Assembly (NCBI RefSeq): GCF_014302995.1
Contig: NZ_CP060295.1
Coordinates: 6,687,501-6,751,500 of the forward strand
DNA from: Variovorax sp. PAMC26660
GTDB lineage: Bacteria; Pseudomonadota; Gammaproteobacteria; Burkholderiales; Burkholderiaceae_C
Length of the DNA: 64,000 nucleotides
Reading direction: 5' to 3'
A program made the translations under genes and the position numbers. This document shows positions 43,649 to 55,700 of this stretch, piece by piece (within the stretch, counting starts at the first letter, position 1; every line of letters starts with the position of its first letter). The notes beneath the pieces are model-generated. The model was not told where the DNA came from and searched no databases. It worked only from the letters and a program-made list of their open reading frames with translations.

Positions 43649-45379
43649 TTAGAAGCTCGCGTTGAGGTTGAATCCCAGCGTGACCTTGGCTGTGCGATAG
43701 CCCTCGGGCTTGCGGATGGGCGCGCCGACGAAGAAGTCGTAGCTCAGCTTGGTCCACTGGCCCCGCACGCCGATGACTGCTCCCGCCAGGCTTCGCCCCA
43801 GAAGGTCGACCGTGGAGCGGCCGCCAACGTGGCCGTAGTCCATGCCTGCATAAAGCTCCGCGCCACTCTGCCCCACCGCCCAGCCGATGTCATTGCGCAG
43901 CAGCCAGCCGCGCTCGCCCAGTAGGCTCGTCTCGCCATCGAAGCCGCGCACCGTATAGCGCCCGCCGATGGCAAAGCGGTCTTGCGGCGTCAGCGGTGTG
44001 CGGTTCCACTGCGCCCGAATCAGGCCTGAGTAGCGCATCTTCTGCTCACCAAGCTTGAACGGCGCGTTGAGGCTGATGTCGGCCGTGTACAGCTTCAGGC
44101 GCGAAGTGCCCTCGCCGAACTCTTCTTCCGGCGCGGCGCGCGAGCCGAAGCCACCGGTGCCGCGCTTGTAGGCCAGCGTGCCTTCGAGCGTGGCATCGCC
44201 GATGAACTCCTTGTGGTTCAGGCTGAACTCCAGGCCACCGACCACGCGGTGCTGCACCTCGACCTCGGTGTCGTCCACGAAGTTGCGCGATTCGCGGCGC
44301 CAGCCCTTGATGGCCACCGTGGTCTTGCGCTGCTGGTCGCGATAGATCAGGCGCGAGAGCTTGATCTCGGCGTTGTTGCTCTTGCCGGCGTAGATGTAGT
44401 CCTGGTTCAGGCCAGCCACGCTCTGGTGGTACTGGCTGTTGGAGGCGGTGAAGCCCAGGAGCCAGTAGCCGTAGGGCAGCGAGTAATGAACGGTCTGGCC
44501 TTCGGTGCCCTTGGCCGGGTCACCGAAGACGTGGTTGTTGATGCTGTGGTTGGCACTCACGTAGAGCAAGTCGTTCAGGCCGAGAGGGTTGTCCAGCGAG
44601 ACGGTGGCGCCGGATTGGTAGCGGCCCGTGGCTTCAGTGCCGCTGTCGTCCAGGCTCAGGGTGACGCGCCACTTCTTGGATTGGACGTACTTGACGACAA
44701 GGTCGCTGTCGCCGGGCTTGGCGTTGGCGGCGGTCGAAGGCTCGATCTGGATGTCGGCTTCTGCGGTGGGGGAACGCTTGAGGTTTTCCAGGCCTTGCTC
44801 GATGTCGCGCAGGTTCAGCAGGTCGCCGGGGCGGGCGGGGATGGCTGTGGCGAGCAAGGCTGAGCTGCCGAGCAATGTCGATGAAGAGTCGGCGGTCGTA
44901 CGAATGGCTGCGATGCGGCCCGGCACGAGCGACAGCGTCAAGGTGCCGGTCGAGAGATCTTGTGGCGCGGCGAGAACGCGGGTCGTCACGTAGCCGCGAG
45001 CGATGGCGGCTTGCTGGGCGCGTGCAAGGACTACGTTGACGCCGGCTGTGCCGAGGCATCGGCCGATGGGTGAATCGTTGCCATCGGGGCCAGACAGATC
45101 GGCAATGGCCCATTGGAAGGACTCGGACTGCTCACCAACAAGCAACACGCGGTCGATGCGAAAGCACGGGGACTCGGACTCGGGGATGCGGTGTGGGGGT
45201 GCCGGTGGAGCTGCTTGTGGACGCTGATCAACAGTGCGCTCGTTCTGCTCGCGTAAGGCGCGTTCGCGCTCTTGCTGACGTTGCTGCTCGACGAAAGGTT
45301 GCGGTGTGGAGGGTGATTGCTGGGCGACAGCCAGCATCGGGCAAATGGCCACAGTGACCATCAGCAGGTTGTATTTCAA
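43649..45379 (-). CDS. TpsB two-partner secretion transporter (ShlB/FhaC/HecB family)
   Basis: 576 residues from TTG 45379, supported by AGGGAG 7 bases upstream. Signal peptide MKYNLLMVTVAICPMLAVA; Gln/Arg-rich plug helix (PFVEQQRQQERERALREQ); two POTRA domains (CFRIDRVLLVGEQSE with GRCLGTAGVNVVLARAQQ; GTLTLSLVPGRIAAI...LLNLRDIEQGLENLKR); and a 16-strand barrel. The signature VRGF in loop 6 is present as RYTVRGFDGE, and the last residue is Phe (FNLNASF). It translocates its partner TpsA across the outer membrane; the partner is the 3487-aa protein at 46703-57166. Confidence 0.95.
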   Translation of the reverse strand: MKYNLLMVTVAICPMLAVAQQSPSTPQPFVEQQRQQERERALREQNERTVDQRPQAAPPAPPHRIPESESPCFRIDRVLLVGEQSESFQWAIADLSGPDGNDSPIGRCLGTAGVNVVLARAQQAAIARGYVTTRVLAAPQDLSTGTLTLSLVPGRIAAIRTTADSSSTLLGSSALLATAIPARPGDLLNLRDIEQGLENLKRSPTAEADIQIEPSTAANAKPGDSDLVVKYVQSKKWRVTLSLDDSGTEATGRYQSGATVSLDNPLGLNDLLYVSANHSINNHVFGDPAKGTEGQTVHYSLPYGYWLLGFTASNSQYHQSVAGLNQDYIYAGKSNNAEIKLSRLIYRDQQRKTTVAIKGWRRESRNFVDDTEVEVQHRVVGGLEFSLNHKEFIGDATLEGTLAYKRGTGGFGSRAAPEEEFGEGTSRLKLYTADISLNAPFKLGEQKMRYSGLIRAQWNRTPLTPQDRFAIGGRYTVRGFDGETSLLGERGWLLRNDIGWAVGQSGAELYAGMDYGHVGGRSTVDLLGRSLAGAVIGVRGQWTKLSYDFFVGAPIRKPEGYRTAKVTLGFNLNASF

Positions 45380-45437
45380 TTTGAACTCCCTATCTCATTT
45401 TTCTTGACCGAGGCCTCATCGGCCCAAGCGACAACTC

Positions 45438-46021
45438 TCAGCGAAGCGGCGCGGGACAACCAGGAATGGCTTCTGCTGGAACGGGAACAGGTGCATCTGG
45501 ATCGGTCGCATCCACGACGTTCAAGCTGCAGGCCGGCTTGCTGCCCCACAGGAATTCGACGACGTAGGCGCGCCCGTCTTGCGGCGTGAATTTCGCGACG
45601 ACGGGGCCGCAATTGCCAGAGCGATATCCCGAGCCCATGCCATCCGCCCAAGAGCCATAGCTGCGCACCTGAATCGGCTTGCCAGGCTTCGCGTCTTGAA
45701 CGATATAGGGCTCGGTCCTGCGCCCGCGTTGCACCGCATTAGCGATCCACGGGTACACGATGCCGCGACCAGCGTAGGCCACGCTGCCCAGGGAAGTGAA
45801 GTCCTGACAAGCTTGTGGTGACGTGCTGACAGAGAAGTTTGCCGGGTAGCCCGATCCAGCGGACCGCAATATGAGCTTGGCTGTGTCGGGTTCAACATCA
45901 CGCAATTCGTAATAGCCGTTGTTGGCGCGTATGTCGGCGAGTGCCGCGTTAGGGTTGATTTCACTGTAGGTACATGCTGAAAGCATGGCAGCAACAAGGG
46001 TCGAGAAAAAATTCTGCGCAT
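45438..46021 (-). CDS. Lipoprotein with a frameshift at an A6 run in its signal peptide
   Basis: As sequenced, the long frame has its first Met at 45986 and begins MLSACTYSE, a lipobox without a signal peptide. One more base in the run of six A at 46006-46011 would join the upstream ATG at 46021 and give MRRIFFSTLVAAMLSAC, a textbook lipoprotein signal. The mature domain (about 170 residues) has YYELRDVEPDTAKLILRS, CQDFTSLGSVAYAGRG and a beta-rich C-terminal half with paired cysteines (SGNCGPVVAKF, KPACSLNVV). Not recognised. It lies between the immunity-like genes and TpsB in the same direction. Confidence 0.6.
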
Positions 46022-46047
46022 TTCATTCTTGGGATGACCGGCCGGAG

Positions 46048-46394
46048 CTATCGATCCGATGGAAACGATTGGACTCGCCAACTGGCCGCTGGAGACCAGT
46101 CCTTGGGGGAAAGGCTGCTGCAGAACGCATGCCATTCAGAAGACCACCGAGCGCGTCGATCAACCCAAAGGTTCGAGGCATCGCCCCTATTTTCGGGGCC
46201 CAAGTTCTCCGCATACCGGAGCAATTCAACATCCAGCAATGGATCGCCTGCGAGTCGCCGAGCGGTCGCTTCCTCAAACAATTCAGGAAGATACGAGTGC
46301 ATATGCGAATATCCCTCTCCGAACTCTTTTCTTCCCCCTAATTTCTCAATAACCGCAAAGAAATCAAGACCGATCAAAATTCATCCACAATCAT
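46048..46394 (-). CDS. Hypothetical small protein near the immunity gene, probably frameshifted at its start
   Basis: The frame from 46377 has only ATT or TTG as starts and reads LIGLDFFAVIEKLGGRKEFG, then HSYLPELFEEATARRLAGDP. Adding one base to the run of four A at 46376-46379 would join an ATG at 46394 (MIVDEF) smoothly to it. About 115 residues, acidic-helical, no family recognised. Lying just downstream of the CdiI-like gene and ahead of TpsB, it could be an orphan immunity protein from an older toxin module; this is a guess from position only. Confidence 0.4.
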
Positions 46395-46446
46395 GATAAT
46401 TCTATTTCCAAAATCTCAGCTTCCAAAGTTATTTGCCAGACCCCCT

Positions 46447-46701
46447 TCAATTGAAATTTGATTTAATAAAATCAAATGCCATAGCAAGATCTTTAAAAAC
46501 CTCATCATGTCCCGAGAAATCAATGGCAAGCGAAGGATTGGTCAATGAGACCCCAACTCCTTCCAGCGGAGTTATTTGCACGACAAATGAATTAATTAAA
46601 TTGTCAACACCCACCCAAATACACGCGCCCGATTGAGTCTCCCCTATTTTCGCCATCGGAAACTGAATTTTTATTGCAACCAAAAATTCTTCGTAATTCA
46701 T
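46447..46701 (-). CDS. Candidate CdiI-type immunity protein
   Basis: 84 residues from ATG 46701, one base after the TAA of the exoprotein gene, so translation is probably coupled. The sequence MNYEEFLVAIKIQFPMAKIG, WVGVDNLINSFVVQITPLEG and AMAFDFIKSNF is small, soluble and acidic, as expected of a cytosolic immunity protein that blocks the toxin end of its neighbour. The DNA is AT-rich like the last kilobase of the exoprotein gene, so toxin and immunity likely arrived together. No sequence family recognised; the call is from position. Confidence 0.7.
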   Translation of the reverse strand: MNYEEFLVAIKIQFPMAKIGETQSGACIWVGVDNLINSFVVQITPLEGVGVSLTNPSLAIDFSGHDEVFKDLAMAFDFIKSNFN

Positions 46702-46702
46702 T

Positions 46703-49700
46703 TTACTTCGCACCTGGCTTCACAAGAACAACGGGGCCCACCGTTCTATCGGCATTTAATTTGTAGATGGTAATTGTGCCATCTACGGCCATATCAATTT
46801 TATTACCTTTTGTGGTGGCAGTCAGACTTCCATCGGGATTAGTAGTCGTGTAATCTGGTCTGGGGGGATACATTCTCCCCTTGTACGCCAGCCCCGGATT
46901 TGCCTCCGCTGGAACACCGCTATATGCATTTTCAACTGCATTTAGTGTGTTTGCAATTAAATTAAAAGCCTCTTTAGCATTGGTAGCTGCTGGAGCGCCC
47001 TCAAGAGATTTGTAATACAAAGCAATTCTCGCACCTTGATTCAATGTCGTGCCTGCTGGTGGCACGTCTGCCCCAAGTATGCTTGGCGTTTTCCCCAAAG
47101 ACTCATTTATTATTTTCACAGGATCGATCGGTGCAACGGCAGGTTCACCACGCCCAATTGGAACCCCATTAAGATTCAATCCCTTTCCTATTCCGGACCC
47201 TCCAAAAATCTCGACAATATTAAGAATTGTAATTGCAATATTTCCAGACGATGCCAGCAACTGGTTGCCAGCAGCAACCCCCAAAGCGGACTTGGCATCG
47301 TCATCAAGTGCAGCAATTTGATTTTTATTAAGCGGCGGCGGATATCCATATCGACTAACAAATTCAGCAATGGCGCTCGCTGTTGTCGGCAGCGATTCAC
47401 TATACATGCTGGAATCGTAGTAATAATTTGGTTGAGGCGTGAGCCCCCCCCGAGTCACAGCCGTATTGGTGAACATTTGCAACGTGATGCCATTTTTATC
47501 AGTAATCACCATCCCTTGCGTATCAGAAAGAAGTGAAACTCGAATAGCCCCCATTGCCGCGATTGCGGTTTTCCCATATTGCTGAACAAGCATTTGGGTG
47601 GTGGCGTCATCAAGATTCAAAAGTGCAAATTTATCTACAAGGCCCGCTATTTGCTCATCACTGAGTAATGCAAAAGCGCCGGGAGCTCTTGCTCTCGCTT
47701 CGTTCGCCACGCGCATTCTGTTTGCAGCAAGCCAATCTCGCTCAGCTTGTGCGAGCTGCCTGTTATTCGCATCCTCGCTGTACCCCGCTACCGCCCCAGC
47801 CCTCCCACCAGCAGCCGCCCCGATTCCAGCAGCGATTGCCGCACCAACTGCATTCTTCACTCCATCTGGTAGGCTCGCCGTGAACTCGTCTATCAATGGC
47901 GCTGCCAGTGCCGCGCTCGATGCGCCCAATGCGCCATTCGCGCCGCCGCCCAGCGCGCCGACGATCATGTGTGCGGCCACTCGGCCAAGACCTCCCTCCT
48001 TCCACTGGTCATAGGTGGTCTGTTCGCGGGCCATAACGCGGAAAGCGTCATCACGCGCGTCCTCTGCTTGCCGTCGCTGTTCCGGCGTCAAATTGGGGTC
48101 GCCTAACACTCTCTCTGCAGCGTCTGCCAAGCGACTCGCATCCTCGTACTTGCGCGTTTCACCGTTGGCAAACTCACCGACTGCCTTCGCTGCCGAACCA
48201 TTGAATTGCTCAGTCAAATAGCTCTGCGCTTGGACGTTCTTGATAATTTCCTTGGTGTTCCAGTCCTTGACCAAAGTGCCAGCGCTGCTGTTGTCACCGG
48301 TCCTCACGCTCTGGTCGCCCGCAATACCTGAAATACCGGACTTCGTGACGCTGCTTTGGTTGCTGCCGCTGTAGCTGCCGACACCCGCGCTTCCGCTGGG
48401 CACATTGTTCGGCCCCGACCACGCGGCGCCCATGCCCTGTGCCGGTGTCGTCGCAGTCCCGGCCGTCGGCGCCGTGGTGTACCCGATGCCGATACCTCCG
48501 CTGACCGAGTAGCTGTCACCGCTGGACTGGCTCACATTCTTCAGATCGCTCATGGTGAGCGTTCCACCGGTAGCGAAACTGTTCTTGCCCGCATCGATGG
48601 CCGCCTGCGTGCTCTCGATGACCGCCCCCTTCAGGTCGGTGTTGCCCGCGACCTTCACATTGAAGCCACCGTCCCCGGCCTTGATGCCGGACTGCACGGC
48701 CGGACTGACGAAGACGCCGTCCGCCTTGGCACCTGCCGCACTGGCGCTGGCCGTTGCGACGATGCCATAGCAGATCGGCGGAATGCACAGGCTCACGTTG
48801 AAGCCCGAGCTGCTTTGCCTGGACTTGCCCACGCTCACGTCTTGCAGGCTCTCGATGTTCAGATTGCCACCCACATCGGCCGCGACGCGGTCGGCCTGGA
48901 CCGTGGCGCCCTTGAGCGTCAAGTCACCGCCCGAAGAGATGTTGACCGCCTTGCCGCCGCTGACCTGGGTGGCGTTGTAGCTGACGTCATTTTGGTTGTT
49001 GCTGCCCTTGCCGTTGCTCACGCCCAGCTGGATGCTGAAGCCGTTCTGCGCGCCGCCGCCGAAGGTGACACCCACGTTGGAGCCGTGGCTGGAGTTTTGG
49101 CCAGTCGTGACGCTGGTGTTGGCGCTGGCTTCCAGGGTCACGTTGTTGTCGGCCGCCATGTTCACCGTGTTGCCCGCCGCGATGGTCGAACCCACGACAT
49201 CGATGTTCGAGCCCTTGCCGCCGCCCGTGGCCACGATGTTCACGTTGTTGGCGCCCACGATGCCAGAGCCCACCGCCTCTGTGCTGCTCGTGAAGCTGGT
49301 ACTCTGGCTGGTGTTGCGGCTGACGTTGACACTCACGCCGTAGCTCAACTGGCCCGAACCTCCAATGGCTTGTGCGGCGTTGTAGGCCTGCTTGCCGCTC
49401 ATGGCTAGATTGAGAGCACCCAGGGCCTGCATACGCCCATCGCCGCCGGTATCCCCCATTGCTCTGACGGTATTGACTGCCCCTTGAACATTGTTCGTGC
49501 TGACGCCAGCGAAGTTCGCACTGCCGCCCAGGATGCTGCTGGAGCTTTTGTCCAGCGTGACCGACAGCGAGGTGTTGTCGGCCGCATTGATGACGACGTT
49601 CTTCGCAAGGATGTTGACGTCACCGCCCGCCAGCGGCCCGGCCTGTCCCGACGCCATCACGCTGCTGGCGGTCTGGCGATAGGTGTCGCCGGCCACCATG

Positions 49701-52700
49701 GAGACGTTGCCGGAGAGGCTGGCAACCTGGCTGGCTTGCTGGGTCGTGGTGGCGGTAGCGTTGGCTTGCGAGCCCTTGATGTTGCCGACGGCCGGGTTGT
49801 ACCAGGTGCCGACCATGCCGCTCTTGCTGCTGCCGTTGTAGCTGCTGCTGACGCTGGTGTTCTGCGCACTCTCGATAGTGAGATTGCGCCCTGCGATCAT
49901 CGTGATGTCGTTGTCCGCAACGACCGTGGCCCCTTGCAAGGTGGTGTCACGGCCGCTGACGGTCTGCAAGCTACCGGCGGAGATGCTGGTGCCCACGGCT
50001 TCGGTGGTGAAACTGGCGCTGGCCTGGGTGCCGGACTTGGCTCCCATCATGGCGGCACCGGTCGGCTGGTCCGGCCCCATGGACATGCCGATGGCGTTGC
50101 CAAGCCCGGTGGCACTGCTCTTGGTCTGGCTGGCGTGCAGTTCCTGGTCCGTCTTGTTGGCCGTGGTGAGATTGATGTCGTGACCCGCCGCCAGGCTCAT
50201 GGCATTGTCGGAGCGCAGTTGCGCGGCCTGGAGATTGATGTCGTTGCCGGCCACCAGCGCCATGCTCTTGCCGCTCAGGCTGCTGGACAGCACATCGGTC
50301 GTGTTGCTGCTGTCGAAGGCGCTGGAACTCTTCTTCGTGAAGAGCGTGCTCGACGAATGCACGGTGGCAGTCGCCACGTTGGAGGTGGCCACTCCCGAAG
50401 TGACGTTGATGTCGTTCTTGGCTGTGGCGACCAACGCGCCGTTGAGGCTCTGGACCGCGCTGGCACGAATATTCAGGTCATTGCCGGCGGCAAGGCGCAC
50501 ATCCTCCTGACCTTGAATGATCGAGCCGACGTCGCGGCTTTGACTGGCGATGCCGGCAATGTTCTGCCCGAGAGCCGACGCAGTGCTTGATTCAGTCACT
50601 GTGCTCAGGTTGACGTTGCGGGCCGCGCCGACCGAAACAGCACCACCGCTGATCAGTGCGGCGCCGATCAGATTGACATCACGTCCAGCGGAAGCGATGA
50701 GTACGCCGGCCGGATTGCTCACATACACGCCCGCCACACGGTCGATGTTCCTGTTGCCCGCAGCGCCGGAAGCCGTCGTCGTGCGCACGTTGATGTCACG
50801 CCCCGCCGTGAGAATCGCCGCATCGTCCGCCGTGATGCTCGCGCCGATGTTGTTGATGTCGTTGCGCGCGTTGATACCGACACTGCCCCCAGCGATCCGC
50901 CCCCCCGCCAGATTGTTGACGTTCTCGGCATCGATCTTGACCAAGCTTCGACCGGCGATAGTGCCTGTGTTGACCAGATCGCCCGAACTCTTGATCACCG
51001 TCGCATCCGCGCTCAAGATCGCGCCCGATCCGTCGATATCCCCCGGCCGCACGCGCACATAGAGCTGCGGCACCAGCACTCGCTGCGTCGTCCCATTGGG
51101 CAAGGTCACCGTCTGCTCCACCAGCCAGACGATGTCGCTGGTGAGCTGCGCCATCTGCGTTGCGCTCAACGCAATTCCTGGTGTAAGGCCATACTGCTTC
51201 GCGAAGGTCGCCCCTGAATTCATCAACGCGGCGTACTGCTGACCGTCATCATTGAAGCCATCTAGATAGCGATAACCCGTGAGTTGCGCCACCTGCTCGC
51301 GAATGAGCTTCTGCTCGTAGAACCCATCGCCCAAGCGCTTGAGGATGTTGTTCGGATCGAGCCCAAGGCTGTTCAGCAGATAGTCGCTGCTGAGCCAATT
51401 TCGGTAGTTGGCAAAGCGCGGGTCCGTCTCGATCAAGAAGTGGCTTGATGGATCGGGGCGGGTGCTGAAGAGGCTGGCCTGCGGAACCGCCAGGCTCGGC
51501 GTGCTGGTACGGACCACCATCGGGATGGTCTGCCCGGTCGCGCCGCTGGCGTTGCCGGCAGCTCCGGCCGTCGTTCCATTGGCGCCCGATGCGCCCGTGC
51601 CGCCTGTTCCGGCAACCCCTCCGACGTTGGCCGCCACCTCCACGATGGTGCCCGTGCGCGAGCCGCCGCTCGCGCCGCTGGCGCCTCCACCGCTGGCATT
51701 GGTTGCGCCCGTGGCAGCAGCGCCCGAGTTGTAGTTGTTCGTGGCATTGACGTGGTCGACTTTTTGATAAGCCCCCACATCCATCATCCCACTCGACGAC
51801 GGCCCAATGACCAACGGCTGAATCTGGCCCGTGTCGCTGGTCACGACGGCCACGCTGCTCGTGCTGTAACTTCCTTGCAGCGCCGTGTTCGTGACATTCG
51901 AGGCCGTCAGCGTTCCGCCCGCGATGATGCGACTGTCCCGATTGGAGACAGCGCCGACGAGCGTCATATCGCCACCCGAGGAGATGGTTGCCGGGTCGGC
52001 GTTGATCGCGGTATCGGCGGTCGTCGTGAAGGTGGTGTTCCAGATGCCGTAGCCGTTGCTGTACAGCAGGGCGCCCTTGCCGCCGTCGGGGTTGCGTGCC
52101 CACACGAAAGGCTGACCAGGAACAACGATGACCTGGTCCATCGTGTAGAAGCCGCCACCGCCGACCGGTGCGACGCTGATGGCCTGCTTGGTCGTCGTGG
52201 TCTGCGGCCCCAACTGGACATGCGTATCCCAGTTGTTGGTCTGCCCCATCGAGATCGACATATTGCCCAGCGATTCGATGGTGGCGCTCAGGTTGTTGAG
52301 CGTCCCGCCCTGCCCTGTGGCTTTGCCGGAGGCATCCAGGCTCCCACCGATGGCCATATTTTCACTACTGAAGATCAGCGCATGCTCGCGATTGGTGATG
52401 GTCGATGCACCAATGTCCAGGTTGCCGCGCGAGGCGATGGTGCCGGCCTTGGTGGTGCCGTTTGCCGTCTCGGTATCGTTGGTCAGAGAGCCCGTGGCAA
52501 TGGCGATCTGGTTGCCGTAGATGCGCCCAGTGCCCACGTTGTTCACGGCACCAGCGTTGATGCGGGTCCTGTCGGCGCTGTCGATGAGACCGCGATTGTT
52601 CAGGGTCCCGAGGTTCAACGTGGTGTTGGTGCCCGACATCTCGGCGTTGGCGGTGTTGTCCACCAGATTGCCGCTCACCGTGAGGGTGTTGCCCGCGATG

Positions 52701-55700
52701 AGCTTGCCGTTGTTGGTCAGATGACCCGTGGTGCCGTAGCTGAGATTGCCGTTGGCAATGACATCGGCGTTGTTGACGATGTCTTGGGTCAGCGCGACGG
52801 ACAGATCCTTGCCGGAGACGAGTTGGCCGTCTCCGCTGAAGGTCGCTGCGTCGAGCTGGACGCTCTTGGTCCCCACCAGTGTGCCGTTGGTGTTGATGAC
52901 GTTGAGGGTCTTAGTGCTGGGGTTGGCGGCGTTCGGGTCGATGACCTTGAGGGTGTCGCCGGCCGAGAGCAGACCGCCCGCCGAGTTGTCGATGGTGCCG
53001 CCGCTGGTCACCGTGAGGTTCTGAGCGGCGCGCACCGCCCCAGTTTGACTCCCCAGGGTCCCGGTATTGATCGCGACGTGGGTGCCCTCTATGCCCTGAT
53101 TGGTGCCGGTGGTGGTGGCATTGGTGACCGCTGCGGCATTCAACGTCGTCGTGCCGCTGGAGCGCAACAGGCTGGATGTGTTGTCAATGGTGCCGCCACC
53201 AGCATTGATCGTCAGATCGCCAGCCGCCAGCGTCTGGCCGCCTCGGTTGTCGTAAGTCGCGCCGTTCGTATTGATGGCGACGTTGGCTTGGCCCAGCACG
53301 GTGCCACCGTTGGCGTTCGTGAGCTGACCAGTGGAGGCATTGAGGTCGCCCTTGGCGCCGATGAAGCCGGCGTTGTTGTTCGTTGCCCCCGTTTTGAGCG
53401 TCAAGGTGCCGGCACTGGTGATGCCGCCCTGGCCGTTGCTGTAGCCGGCAGCGTTCGTATTCGTCAGGCCTTGACCATTGGTATTGATGGTCATCGCGCC
53501 ACCGGATTGCACAAGGCCGGTGTCGTTCTGCAGAGCGCCCGATTTCAGATCGACGGTGGTGGTCGCGGCCAAGGTGCCCTTGGCGCTGTTGTTCACGGCG
53601 TTCCCGTGCGCCTCTATCGCCAGGGCATTGCCGAAGACTTTGCCGCCAAGGTTGCTCAAGCCGCCGTTGCTCAATGTGGTGATACCCCCTGCTTGCAGGG
53701 TTCCCGCATTGTTGGTAGTGGCTCCCGAGGTCGTCACGGTCAAGTCGCCGGTGACGGCGGCGGTGGTCCCACCGCTGTTGTCCAGACTCGCTGCGGCCAG
53801 GATCGTGTTGCCGTTGGCGGCCAGGGTGCCGCCCTGGTTCGTTACCGCGCCGGAGACGGTTGCATTGAGATTGCCGACAGCGGTGATGCTGCCCGCGTTG
53901 TCGTTCAGGCTACCGGCCGCCACGGTGACGTTGCCGCCCGCGAGGATCTTGCCGGCCGCGGAGTTGTCGAGTTGGTTGGTGACGGCAAGGTTCAGGTCGG
54001 AGGTGCCGGCTGCTTGCAGCTTGCCGCCCTGATTGGTCATCGAGCCTGCGGTGACGGTGATCGTGCCGTTGCTCGCGATGACGCCCTGGTTGTCGTTGAG
54101 GACACCGCCAACGGTCAAGGTGGTGGCGCCGGTACCCACCTGAACGATGCTGCCGCCCTGGTTGCTCAGTGCCCCTGCTGCCAGGGTGATCTGCTGCGCC
54201 GAGGTCTTGCCGCCATCCTGGTTGAACGCACCTGTGACATTGCCGACCAGCGCACCGTTGCTGGTGATCTCGCCATTGGCACCGCTATAGCTGCCTCCTG
54301 CAATGTTCAGGGTGCCAGTGCCGGCGTGTTCAATCTTGCCGCTGGCGCTCGTGATGGACGCGGCCTTGAGGGTCAGATTCTGGCCATTGGTGGCGATGAG
54401 ACCTGAACTGCTGTCGATTGCGCCGGTCGCCGCGATGCGCGTGGCACCCGTGCCGCTCTGGATGATCTGACCGCCCCGGTTGCTCAGCGAGCCCGTGTCC
54501 ACGGTGATCTGCTGCGCGGTGGTCGTGCCGCCATCCTGGTTGAATGCGCCTGTGACATTGACAGCCAGCGCACCGTTGCCGGTGATGGTGCCGTTCGCAC
54601 CGCTGTAGCTGCCGCCGGCGATATTCAGCGTGCCGGTACCGGCATGTTCGATCTTGCCCGCTGTGTTGACGATGCTTGTTGCTTGCAGGCTCAGGTCCTG
54701 GCTGTTGCTGGCAATGCGGCCGCCGGAGTTGTCGATGCTGCCGCTGGCCACCAAGGTGGTAGCCCCCACACCTGTCTGCACGATCTGGCCGCCGTTGGTG
54801 TTCGCGATGTTCGAGGCGTTGATTTGCTGTTGGCCCGCATTCAGGGTGCCGGCGTTGTTCACCAAGGTCTGGCCGGGCTGCGCATTGGCCGTGATGGCGA
54901 ACGTGCCCGGCGCGACAACAGTGGCACCGCTGGTGGTCACGTTGCCTTGGGTGGCTTCGAGGCCGATGTTGGTACCTGCTGTCTGGCTCCCGGAGATGTC
55001 GACGGATGCGCCTTGCAGCGTGGCTTTGCCACCGGCGACGTTGGTGCCCGTGGCGGTCAGTCCTTGAGCAGCCGTGACGTTCAGGTCACCGGTGCTTTGC
55101 AGGGTGCCCTTGGTGCCATCAAGACTGCCAGTCTGGATCGTGACGTTGGCGCCACCCGCGATTTGGCCGTTGGTGTTGAGAAGCTGCTGGTCAATGGTGG
55201 CTTGGACGTTGCCACTGGCCGATTGCACATGGCCTTGGCTGTTGTCGAGGGACTGGCCGCTGACGCTGAGGTTTTGGTTCGAGACCAGAGTCCCCGATGT
55301 GTTCTGGATCGCGCCGACGACGTTGGTGGTCAGCGCGCCTGTGGCCGAGATTTTTCCTCGGGTGTTGTTGGCAAAGCCACCAACAGTGAGGTTCGCGTTG
55401 GCGTCGCTGGTCAACACACCGTCCTGGTTGTTCAGGTCACCCGTGGTTGTGATGTCGAGACTGCCGGCGCGCAAAGTGCCTGTCGAGTTATTGAAGGTGC
55501 CCAGGTTGGCGGTGAATGCGCCCGAAACGTTCAGCTTGCCCCCGACATTCTGGAAGCTCGGCTGATTGAGCGTCATGCTCGCAACCGACAGCGTGCCCCC
55601 GTTGTTCACGAGGTTCGCGGTCTGTAGCGTGATCGGACCGCTCGCGAAGATGTGGCTGCCGCCGTTGAGGACCGCGCCCGCCGCCGTGATGGAGCCGGGC

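Noticed and set aside
51752..54406. 884-codon plus-strand frame opposite the exoprotein
   Set aside because: Antisense shadow of the TpsA repeats; no domain, start signal or independent promoter.
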